Assembly: GCF_021789315.1 (NCBI RefSeq)
Contig: NZ_CP084561.1
Location: 1,612,001-1,676,000 of the forward strand
Source of the DNA: Arthrobacter sp. FW305-BF8
GTDB taxonomy: Bacteria > Actinomycetota > Actinomycetes > Actinomycetales > Micrococcaceae
Direction of reading: 5' to 3'
Length of the DNA stretch: 64,000 nt
Below the pieces are notes generated by a model. It had not been told where the DNA came from. It saw only the letters and a program-made list of their open reading frames with translations, and made no database searches. The first letter of the stretch is position 1, and each line of letters opens with the position of its first letter. Below are positions 36,610 through 43,461 of this stretch, one piece after another. Position numbers and translations under genes: made by a program.

Positions 36610-37506
36610 CTAGGCAGCGGTGGCCAGTTGCCCCACGGAAAGTGCCGCCATCAGCTCCGCCGCGCAGACGCCGGCAGCGGACCCGGACGCCACCAGCAGA
36701 CCCAGCCGCACGCCGTCGAACGCTGCCGCATCCCCGACGGCCCAAATGCCCGGCATGGAGGAGCGGAAGTCGCGCCCGACGACGATCCCGCCGGCCGCTG
36801 CCGTCATCACGCCGGCGGCGGCGGCCAGGCCGTCCCGGGGCGTGCGGTCCTCGGCGAGGACCACCAGGTCGCCGCTCATGCGGCTGCCGTCCTCGAACAC
36901 GACGCCGGCAGCCGGCAGTACCGAGCCGGCAAGCGTTGGCACGACGGCGGCGGGCCGGGCAGTGGTGCGGACCGGCCGGACGCCGCGGGCGCGGAGCACC
37001 GCTTCGGCCTGCCCGGCGGCGGGACCCGTGCCCACCAGAATGCCAAGCGGCCTGCGGCCGAGGACCCGGGTGACTTCCTTGACGGCGTGGCCGATCTTCG
37101 CGGCGTCATCGATGGTGGAGTAGCTGAGGCAGCGGCCGGAGCCTTCGACAGGGGCGTCCACCGGGGCCGAGCCGGTGGCGATGACCAGCTGGTCGTAGCC
37201 GAATTCCATGCCGTCGGCGGTGGTGACCACCTTGCCGGCGGCGTCGATGTGGCTGGCGGGCTGGCCGAAGCGCACGGAGACGAACGGCAGGGCGGCCAGT
37301 TCCATCAGATCGCCGGGGGCGTCGTCGCGGCTGCTCAGCACCGTGACGGTTCCGGGGAACTGTACGGCGGCCAGCTGGGCCACGAGGGCCTGGGCGGCCG
37401 GGCCTGCCCCGGCGATGAGGATCTTCGATGCGGAGATTGCGGTAGCGGACGCGGCTGCCGTCGAGAGGGAGGTGCCGGAGGTGGGGGACAATGCCGGAGC
37501 GGACAT
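36610..37506 (-). CDS. Half-size FAD/NAD(P) pyridine nucleotide-disulphide-type oxidoreductase
   Basis: 298 residues. After an Ala/Ser-rich start, the FAD motif ILIAGAGPAAQALVAQL (about 29-45) is followed by YDQLVIATGSAP, a second dinucleotide motif GILVGTGPAAGQAEAVL and the C-terminal FAD-contact block IWAVGDAAAFDG. It resembles the N-terminal FAD domain of NirB/NasB but has no [2Fe-2S] or siroheme domain and no redox Cys pair. Start ATG 37506 with AAAGGG upstream. It lies beside the nirB-cobA-hemD genes, so an electron-transfer or regulatory role in nitrite assimilation is plausible but unproven. Confidence 0.8.
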   Translation of the reverse strand: MSAPALSPTSGTSLSTAAASATAISASKILIAGAGPAAQALVAQLAAVQFPGTVTVLSSRDDAPGDLMELAALPFVSVRFGQPASHIDAAGKVVTTADGMEFGYDQLVIATGSAPVDAPVEGSGRCLSYSTIDDAAKIGHAVKEVTRVLGRRPLGILVGTGPAAGQAEAVLRARGVRPVRTTARPAAVVPTLAGSVLPAAGVVFEDGSRMSGDLVVLAEDRTPRDGLAAAAGVMTAAAGGIVVGRDFRSSMPGIWAVGDAAAFDGVRLGLLVASGSAAGVCAAELMAALSVGQLATAA

Positions 37507-37814
37507 GTGCAGGCCCTTTCGCTGGTGGCCATCGTGCGGCCGGTGTGCTTGATGAACCCCAGCGTAGGCGTCCGATTTTTCCGGGGTGTTTCCCGGGTGT
37601 TGCCTATTTTTCCCTGCCCGTTCGCCACTATTTACTGACCGGTAATGAGGTGGGTCACACCGTGGCGCCTGCAAGGCAACAAGGCAACGCGGTGTCACTT
37701 AGCGCCCAATTTCCGGAGTGGATTGGGCGTTAAGTGACCCTCCCCGCCCGCACCCTAGCCTCGCAAGCTCGGCCAGGGAACCCTGCGGGCGTGGGCCCCC
37801 GTTGCGGTAAAGGG
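37507..37814. other. 308-base intergenic region with palindrome and possible GlnR-like box
   Basis: No gene. TTTAC-TGACCG-GTAAT at 37628-37643 has the 5-6-5 layout of GlnR half-sites, read best on the minus strand toward the FAD reductase gene. The repeat at 37691-37740 occupies the middle. The remaining 75 bases before the HemD gene stop show a weak GC-rich hairpin (CAGGGAACCCTG, 37773-37784). Confidence 0.4.
37691..37740. repeat. TCACTTAGCGCCC palindromic repeat, copy A
   Basis: TCACTTAGCGCCCAAT (37695-37710) mirrors ATTGGGCGTTAAGTGA (37722-37737) with one G-T pair. Shares its arms and the left flank CAACGCGG with copy B at 45850-45900, so the two are one dispersed family. Confidence 0.75.
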
Positions 37815-39029
37815 CTAGACGCGGATGCGGTAGCCGCGCTTCACCACCGTTTCCACGAGCTTGCCGTCGGGCAGGGAAGAGCGGAGCCGGCTGACCGTCA
37901 TGTCCAGCGCGTGCACCGAGCCACGCAGTTCCAGCAGCTCGGAGAGGGACTCCCGCGACAGGACCGCGCCGCCGGCGCCCAGGAGCGCGCGGAGCAGCAG
38001 CAGCGGCGCCGGGGCGATCTCCACCGCCTCGCCGTCAATGCGCAGCGACCGGCCACGCAGTTCCACGTTCCCGGACCGCGTGTCGAGGCGCCGCACATGG
38101 TTCAGCGCTAGGTGCTCGCACACCAGCCTGATCAGCGCGCCCATCCGGAACCTTTCCGGCACCAGGGGAGTGATGCCCGCGTCCAGCAGCGGCTGCGCGG
38201 TCACGGGGCCAACGACGGCGGTTGTCACCGAGGTCTTGAGGCTCTCCACGAGCTGCTTGTACAGCCCCATCTCGTGGGCCGTGCTCCACATGGCGTCCAC
38301 GGCCGGGGCACTGGTGAACGTCAGGACGTCCAGGTTGCCGCTGCACGCGGCCTCGATCAGGCGGGGGAGCCGGTCGGCGCCGTCGGGCTTCACCCAGCGG
38401 TACGGGGTCACGGTCAGGACCGTGGCACCGGACATCCGCAGCCGTTCCAGCTGGCGGACATCCGTGTAGCCGTGCAGCTGCACCGCCACGGTCTTGCCGC
38501 GCACGCCCTCGGCCAGCAGCATGTCCACCAGCGTTGCGGTGGTTTCGTCGCTGCTGATTCCGACGTCGGCCAGGCCAGCCGCGCGCACAGCGCCGCGGGC
38601 CTTGGGCCCGCGGACGAACATCCGGCAGGCGCCCAGGGTTTCCAGCAGTTCCTCACCGATCCCCGAAGCGTCCGCCGCCTCGCACCAGCGGCGCATGCCG
38701 TAGGCGGTGGTAGCGATGCAGAAGTCGGGCTTGGCCGCGATGATCGCCTTGGTGTCCTCGATAAGGCTGACGTCCTCGTTCACGGGGGCGATCTTCAGTG
38801 CCGGGGCGTGCAGGACCTCGGCGCCGCGGCGTTCCAGGGCCTCGATGAGGTCCCGCGAACGGCGGTGGGACGTCACGCCGATCCGGAAACCCTCCAGCGG
38901 GGCCTCGGCTGCCGCCTCCGGAGCGGTTTCGGTGGGCGCGGTTCCGGTGAGTGCAGCGCCGGTGACTGCTGTCTCGGCGGGTGATGTTTCGGTGGGGGCT
39001 AGTGCATTCATTGCGTTCATGCCTATCAC
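37815..39029 (-). CDS. Uroporphyrinogen-III synthase fused to a winged-helix DNA-binding domain
   Basis: 404 residues. Residues ~47-300 match HemD-type uroporphyrinogen-III synthase (GFRIGVTSHRRSRDLIEALE; DVLTFTSAPAVDAMW). The C-terminal ~95 residues (VRRLDTRSGNVELRGRSL to VETVVKRGYRIRV) are an OmpR/PhoB-type trans_reg_C winged helix ending in the typical KRGYRI. The N-terminus is a Thr/Ala/Glu-rich ~45-residue tail. Similar HemD-HTH fusions occur next to nirBD in other actinobacteria, including mycobacteria. Start GTG 39029 overlaps the cobA stop by four bases (GTGA); ATG 39020 and 39011 are alternatives. Likely senses a tetrapyrrole or regulates nitrite/siroheme genes; this is inference. 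Confidence 0.85.
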   Translation of the reverse strand: MIGMNAMNALAPTETSPAETAVTGAALTGTAPTETAPEAAAEAPLEGFRIGVTSHRRSRDLIEALERRGAEVLHAPALKIAPVNEDVSLIEDTKAIIAAKPDFCIATTAYGMRRWCEAADASGIGEELLETLGACRMFVRGPKARGAVRAAGLADVGISSDETTATLVDMLLAEGVRGKTVAVQLHGYTDVRQLERLRMSGATVLTVTPYRWVKPDGADRLPRLIEAACSGNLDVLTFTSAPAVDAMWSTAHEMGLYKQLVESLKTSVTTAVVGPVTAQPLLDAGITPLVPERFRMGALIRLVCEHLALNHVRRLDTRSGNVELRGRSLRIDGEAVEIAPAPLLLLRALLGAGGAVLSRESLSELLELRGSVHALDMTVSRLRSSLPDGKLVETVVKRGYRIRV

Positions 39030-40060
39030 GAACCCAGCAGCGAGGCCGCCAGACGGTCGAGTTCCGCCTCGGCCTCGGCATGCCCGCGGTTGGCCTCAGC
39101 CACCCGCACCACCTCGCCGATCACCAGGACGGCGGGATTGCTGCAGCCGGCGGCGGCAGTGGTGATGTTTCCCAGTTCCGCGATGGTGGTCTTCTGGCCC
39201 GGCCGGTAGCCGCGTTCCACCACGGCCATGGGCATGTCGGCCCGCATTCCGGCGCGGCGGAGGCCCGCGGCGAGGTGGTGCAGCGTGCCGATGCCCATCA
39301 GCACCACAATGGTCCCGCCCAGGCCAGCCAGGTGCGTCAGTTCCTTCTCCGTGAGCGGCGCGTGGCCGGACACGACGGTGAACATGTGGCTGACTTCACG
39401 GTGCGTCACGGGAATGCCGGCGGCAGCCGGCACGGAGATGGCGCTGGTGACGCCGGAAATCACCCGGACGGGGACGCCGGCGGCGACGCAGGAGGCAACT
39501 TCCTCGCCGCCGCGGCCGAAGACGTACGGGTCACCGCCCTTGAGGCGCACCACGTTGTTGCCTTCCAAGGCGGAAGCGACCATGAGCTTCTCGATGTCGC
39601 CCTGGCTCACCTTGTGGTGTCCCGGGCGCTTTCCGACGTCGACGAGCTCGGCGGAGGTGAGGGACGCCAGCTCCTGGTACGGGGCCAGCCGGTCGTAGAA
39701 CACGACGTCGGCATCGCGCAGCGCCTTGACGGCGGCCACGGTCAGCAGCTCGCCGGTGCCCGGGCCGCCGCCAACCAGCGTGACGTGGCCGGCCCGGCCG
39801 GCGGCAGGCTCGGCCGCCACCGGGATGCCGGCGGCGCGGCAGCGGTCCAGCAGCGGCTCCCAGCCGGTCTGGCCGTCGTCGACGGCCGCGACGAGGAACG
39901 GGCGCTCGGGGAGGGGACCATCGTGCCCGGCACCCTGCGGGGTGCTGAGGCGGGAGACGACGGCGCCGGCTGCCTCGTAGCGTCGGACGGCCTGGCGGGC
40001 AGCGAAGTCCGAGCCGGTGACCAGGACGTCGCGGCCGGTGAGATCAATGCGGAGCTGCAT
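39026..40060 (-). CDS. cobA: Uroporphyrinogen-III C-methyltransferase (siroheme branch)
   Basis: 344 residues. The methyltransferase domain begins near residue 90 with VTLVGGGPGTGELLTVAAVK and has DVVFYDRLAP, VVRLKGGDPYVFGRGGEE, GVTSAISVPAAAGIPVTHR and VVLMGIGTL. It makes precorrin-2 from uroporphyrinogen III for the siroheme of NirB. The first ~85 residues look like a shortened CysG/SirC-type Rossmann domain (VLVTGSDFAARQAVRRYEAA) that has lost the glycine-rich loop. Starts two bases after the nirB stop. Confidence 0.93.
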   Translation of the reverse strand: MQLRIDLTGRDVLVTGSDFAARQAVRRYEAAGAVVSRLSTPQGAGHDGPLPERPFLVAAVDDGQTGWEPLLDRCRAAGIPVAAEPAAGRAGHVTLVGGGPGTGELLTVAAVKALRDADVVFYDRLAPYQELASLTSAELVDVGKRPGHHKVSQGDIEKLMVASALEGNNVVRLKGGDPYVFGRGGEEVASCVAAGVPVRVISGVTSAISVPAAAGIPVTHREVSHMFTVVSGHAPLTEKELTHLAGLGGTIVVLMGIGTLHHLAAGLRRAGMRADMPMAVVERGYRPGQKTTIAELGNITTAAAGCSNPAVLVIGEVVRVAEANRGHAEAEAELDRLAASLLGS

Positions 40061-40062
40061 GC

Positions 40063-42708
40063 CTATACCTCGTTCTTGTCGAGCAGATCCGGCGTGGAGG
40101 GCCGCACGGGGATGGAGGCCCCGATCAGCACCTTTCCTTTTTCCTCGGGCGTTGCCGGGCGCATCTGGCCCCGCTCGTCCGGGACGAAGGTGATGGAATC
40201 GTCCTTCTGGTCGGGGGCGTTGACGAAGGAGCGGAACCGGCGGAGGCGCTCGGGGTCCTTCAGAGTGTCGGCCCACTCGTCGATGTAGGTGTCGACGTGC
40301 TTGGCCATGGCTGCCTCGAGGTCCTCGGCGATGCCCAGGGTGTCCTTGACCACCACGTCCTCGACGTGCTTGATGCCGCCGTCGAGCTCTTCCTGCCAGC
40401 GTGCGGTGCGCTGCAGGCGGTCGGCGGTGCGGATGTAGTACATGAAGTAGCGGTCGATGTACTTGATCAGGGTTTCGTCATCGAGGTCCTTGGCCAGGAG
40501 CTGGGCGTGGGCCGGGGTGGCACCGCCGTTGCCGCCGACGTACAGGTTCCAGCCGTCCGCGGTGGCGATCACGCCGACGTCCTTGCCGCGGGCTTCGGCG
40601 CATTCGCGGGCGCAGCCGGAGACGCCCATCTTCAGCTTGTGCGGGCTGCGGAGGCCACGGTAGCGGAGCTCGAGCTGGATGGCCATGGCCACCGAGTCCT
40701 GGACGCCGAAGCGGCACCAGGTGGAACCGACGCATGACTTCACCGTGCGCAGGCTCTTGCCGTACGCCTGTCCGGACTCGAAGCCGGCGTCCACCAGTTC
40801 CTTCCAGATTTCCGGCAGCTCCTCGAGCCGGGCGCCGAACATGTCGATGCGCTGGCCGCCGGTGATCTTGGTGTACAGGTTGTACTTTTCGGCGACGGCG
40901 GCAATGACGCCGAGCTTCTTCGGGGTGATCTCGCCGCCGGCGATGCGGGGGACCACCGAGTAGGTGCCGTCCTTCTGCATGTTGGCCAGGGCGCGGTCGT
41001 TGGTGTCCTGCAGGGTGCCGCGGCCGGCGTCCAGCACGTAGGCGCTGTTTTGGCTGGCGAGGATGTTGCCGATGGTCGGCTTGCAGATGTCGCAGCCGGC
41101 GCCGGTGCCGTACTTGGCCATGATCTCCTCGAAGGAGGTCAGTTCCAGGACGCGGATGGCGTCGAACAGTTCCTGGCGGGACAGTTCGATGTGCTCGCAG
41201 AGGGCCTTGGAGACCTCGACGCCGGACTTGGTCAGCTCGGTTTCCAGCAGCTTCTTCAGCATGGGCACGCAGGAACCGCACTGGGTGCCGGCGCGGGTGC
41301 AGCCCTTGAGTTCGCCGAGTTCCTGGACGGGGGCGTTGCCGTCACAGGCGCCGCAGCCGTTGATGGCGTCGCGGATAGTTCCGGCGGTCACGTTGTTGCA
41401 GGAGCACAGGGTGGCGTCGTCCGGCAGTTCGGTTTCGGGGGCGTCGCCGCCGCCGGCCGCGCTGAGGAACGCTCCGGGTTCGGCGGGAAGTTCGCGGCCC
41501 AGGAGCGGACGCAGGCTCATGTACGGTGACGCGTCGCCCACGAAGATGCCGCCCAGGAGGGTCTTGGCGTCGTCAGTGGTGACAATCTTCTGGTAGACGC
41601 CGCGGGCCGGGTCGGCATAGACGATCTCGAGGGCGTGCTCGGTCTTGGCGAAGGCGTCGCCGAAGCTGGCCACATCCACGCCGGACAGCTTCAGCTTGGT
41701 GGCGGTGTCGAAGCCGGGGAAGGTTGCATCCCCGCCGTGCAGGCGGTCCGCCACGATCTCGGCCATGGTGTTGGCCGGGGCGACGAGACCCAGGCACATG
41801 CCGCCGAAGTTGGCGACCTCACCGATGGCCCAGATGCCCGGTACCTCAGTGGCGCAGTAGTCGTTGATGACCACACCGCCGCGCTGGCCCAGGCTGAAGA
41901 GCTGTTCCTCGCCCTCGGCCGCACGGAAGAGTTCGTCGCGGGGCCGGACGCCGATGGCGACGATCACCATGTCGGCATCGATGGTGCGGCCGTCGGCCAT
42001 GAGGACACCCGTGACCTGGCCTTCGCCGTCGGAAAGCACTTCCGACGGGAACACGCCGCCGTGGACTTCGAAGCCCTTGGCCTTGATGAGGCGGCCCATT
42101 GCCTGGCCAGCTCCTTCATCGAGCTGCGTGGCCATCAGCCACTGCGAACCGTCGATGACGATCGGCGTGGCGCCCAGCTGTTCCGTGCCGGCAGCCGACT
42201 CGAGGCCGAGGAGGCCGCCACCGATGGTGACGGCGTTGACCTTGCGGCCAAGTTTTTCCGTCAGTTCGGCGATGGCCTTGTTAATGGCCCAGACGTCTTC
42301 AAGCGTGCGGTACACGTGGGTGAGCTCGGCGCCCGGGATCGGCAGGCGGGCGGCATTCGACCCAGTGGCGACCACCAGTTCGTCGTATTCGTACGTGTTG
42401 CCGGCTGCGGTATCCACCGTCTTGGCCTCGGCGTTGATCTTGACCACGCGCTCGCCGGTCTTCAGGTCCACCGAAGCGTGGTCCCACATGGCGGCCTCAC
42501 CCAGGGTGAGGTCGTAGTCCATATCGGTGAGGGCCTTGGAGAGCGCCACCCGGTCATAGGGGAGGTGGGCTTCCTCAGTGAGGACAGTGACATGCCAGCC
42601 TTCGAGGCCACGGGCATGCATGGCATCGGCAAAACGGTGGGCTGCAGGGCCGCCGCCGGCGACCACAATGCGGCGCGGAGTCGATGAGGTTGAAGTCTGT
42701 TCGGTCAC
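40063..42708 (-). CDS. nirB: Assimilatory nitrite reductase (NAD(P)H), large subunit
   Basis: 881 residues. Order: FAD/NAD reductase domain (about 1-390; VVAGGGPAAHRFADAM, VTIGGGLLGLESA, IWAIGEVANFGG), two BFD-like [2Fe-2S] regions (LCSCNNVTAGTIRDAINGC with CTRAGTQCGSC, then GAGCDICKPTIG), ferredoxin-like half-domain and the siroheme/[4Fe-4S] domain with ligands in SCVGSTWCRFG and SGCARECAEARG. Reduces nitrite to ammonium in the cytoplasm. GTG 42708 has GAAAGG upstream. First gene of nirB-cobA-hemD; divergent from nirD, an unusual split since nirBD usually run together. Confidence 0.96.
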   Translation of the reverse strand: MTEQTSTSSTPRRIVVAGGGPAAHRFADAMHARGLEGWHVTVLTEEAHLPYDRVALSKALTDMDYDLTLGEAAMWDHASVDLKTGERVVKINAEAKTVDTAAGNTYEYDELVVATGSNAARLPIPGAELTHVYRTLEDVWAINKAIAELTEKLGRKVNAVTIGGGLLGLESAAGTEQLGATPIVIDGSQWLMATQLDEGAGQAMGRLIKAKGFEVHGGVFPSEVLSDGEGQVTGVLMADGRTIDADMVIVAIGVRPRDELFRAAEGEEQLFSLGQRGGVVINDYCATEVPGIWAIGEVANFGGMCLGLVAPANTMAEIVADRLHGGDATFPGFDTATKLKLSGVDVASFGDAFAKTEHALEIVYADPARGVYQKIVTTDDAKTLLGGIFVGDASPYMSLRPLLGRELPAEPGAFLSAAGGGDAPETELPDDATLCSCNNVTAGTIRDAINGCGACDGNAPVQELGELKGCTRAGTQCGSCVPMLKKLLETELTKSGVEVSKALCEHIELSRQELFDAIRVLELTSFEEIMAKYGTGAGCDICKPTIGNILASQNSAYVLDAGRGTLQDTNDRALANMQKDGTYSVVPRIAGGEITPKKLGVIAAVAEKYNLYTKITGGQRIDMFGARLEELPEIWKELVDAGFESGQAYGKSLRTVKSCVGSTWCRFGVQDSVAMAIQLELRYRGLRSPHKLKMGVSGCARECAEARGKDVGVIATADGWNLYVGGNGGATPAHAQLLAKDLDDETLIKYIDRYFMYYIRTADRLQRTARWQEELDGGIKHVEDVVVKDTLGIAEDLEAAMAKHVDTYIDEWADTLKDPERLRRFRSFVNAPDQKDDSITFVPDERGQMRPATPEEKGKVLIGASIPVRPSTPDLLDKNEV

Positions 42709-42795
42709 TGTGGGCCTTTCGCTGGGCCGCAGACGGTGCTCTGCAGCTTGTGCGTCCAGCCTAGGGAGGCGCAGTTTCGCTTCAGTTTCCCAATT

Positions 42796-42811
42796 GTTTC
42801 GTGAACTTAAC
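42796..42811 (-). promoter_or_regulatory. GlnR-like box upstream of nirB
   Basis: On the minus strand GTTAA-GTTCAC-GAAAC: a near match to the actinobacterial GlnR pattern gTnAC-N6-GaAAC (one mismatch). It lies 88 bases before the nirB start. Confidence 0.45.
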
Positions 42812-42860
42812 TTCTGCATCACGGGATTGTTTCGGGCCCTGTGAGGTGTCTTTTACGTTC

Positions 42861-42905
42861 TTGACACATTGACTGCACCCCGTCGAAACACCGTCACCCT
42901 AGCTT
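42861..42905 (+). promoter_or_regulatory. nirD promoter region with GlnR-like box
   Basis: TGCAC-CCCGTC-GAAAC (42874-42889) fits gTnAC-N6-GaAAC except its first base. TTGACA at 42861-42866 and TAGCTT at 42900-42905 are -35- and -10-like, though 33 bases apart, so they may belong to different promoters. Confidence 0.4.
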
Positions 42906-43002
42906 TGGACTACGGCCGCAGCGGCGGCAGAAGCAGGCGCAAACACACGCCTCGCAGGACCGGGCCGCCGCCGGAAAGCACGCAAAGGGAGAGGAGCCGG
43001 AC

Positions 43003-43368
43003 ATGACGGCAACACTGGAACTTGAGGATCTCGCCACCGGATATGCGGCAGGCTGGCACCGCGTCTGCGCGGTGGAGGACCTGGAACTGGCCTGGGGCGA
43101 AGCGGCACTCGTGGCCGGCCGGCAGGTGGCCCTGTTCCGCACGGGCCCCGGTGAGGTCTTCGCCGTCGCGCAGGAGGACCCGGCCACCGGCGCCTTCGTG
43201 ATGGCGCGCGGCATCCTCGGATCACGGGGCACGCGCCCCACCATCGCCTCGCCGCTGCACAAGGAGGTTTACGACCTCGAGACGGGTGAATGCTTCGGCA
43301 ACGCGGACCTGCGCCTGGCCGCGTTCAGCACGCGCATCGTGGACGGCTTCATCGAGGTTGAGCTCTAA
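43003..43368 (+). CDS. nirD: Nitrite reductase (NAD(P)H), small subunit
   Basis: 121 residues of the NirD Rieske-like fold. The two Cys-His iron-ligand pairs of true Rieske proteins are absent (SPLHKEVYDLETGECFG at the second site), which is normal for NirD. It partners NirB, encoded divergently 294 bases away. ATG 43003 has GAGAGGAG upstream. Convergent with the phosphosugar mutase gene across a tandem repeat. Confidence 0.93.
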   Translation: MTATLELEDLATGYAAGWHRVCAVEDLELAWGEAALVAGRQVALFRTGPGEVFAVAQEDPATGAFVMARGILGSRGTRPTIASPLHKEVYDLETGECFGNADLRLAAFSTRIVDGFIEVEL

Positions 43369-43384
43369 GGCTGAAGCTCCCAGC

Positions 43385-43461
43385 GGCCCGCCCTTAATGG
43401 GCCGGCCAGCCCCTAATCGCCCGGGCCCGCCCTTAGTTGGCCGGGCCTGCCCTACAGGCCC
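43385..43461. repeat. Four degenerate 19-20 bp tandem units between nirD and pgm
   Basis: Units: 43385-43403, 43404-43422, 43423-43442, 43443-43461, consensus close to GGCCnGCCCnTAnTnGCCC. Each unit is nearly self-complementary and carries CTA/TTA, which is a stop codon on the minus strand. The TAG that ends the pgm gene (43452-43454) lies in the fourth unit. Confidence 0.65.

Noticed and set aside
43003..43368. NirD as a true Rieske [2Fe-2S] protein
   Set aside because: The Cys-His ligand pairs are missing; NirD folds as Rieske but without a cluster.
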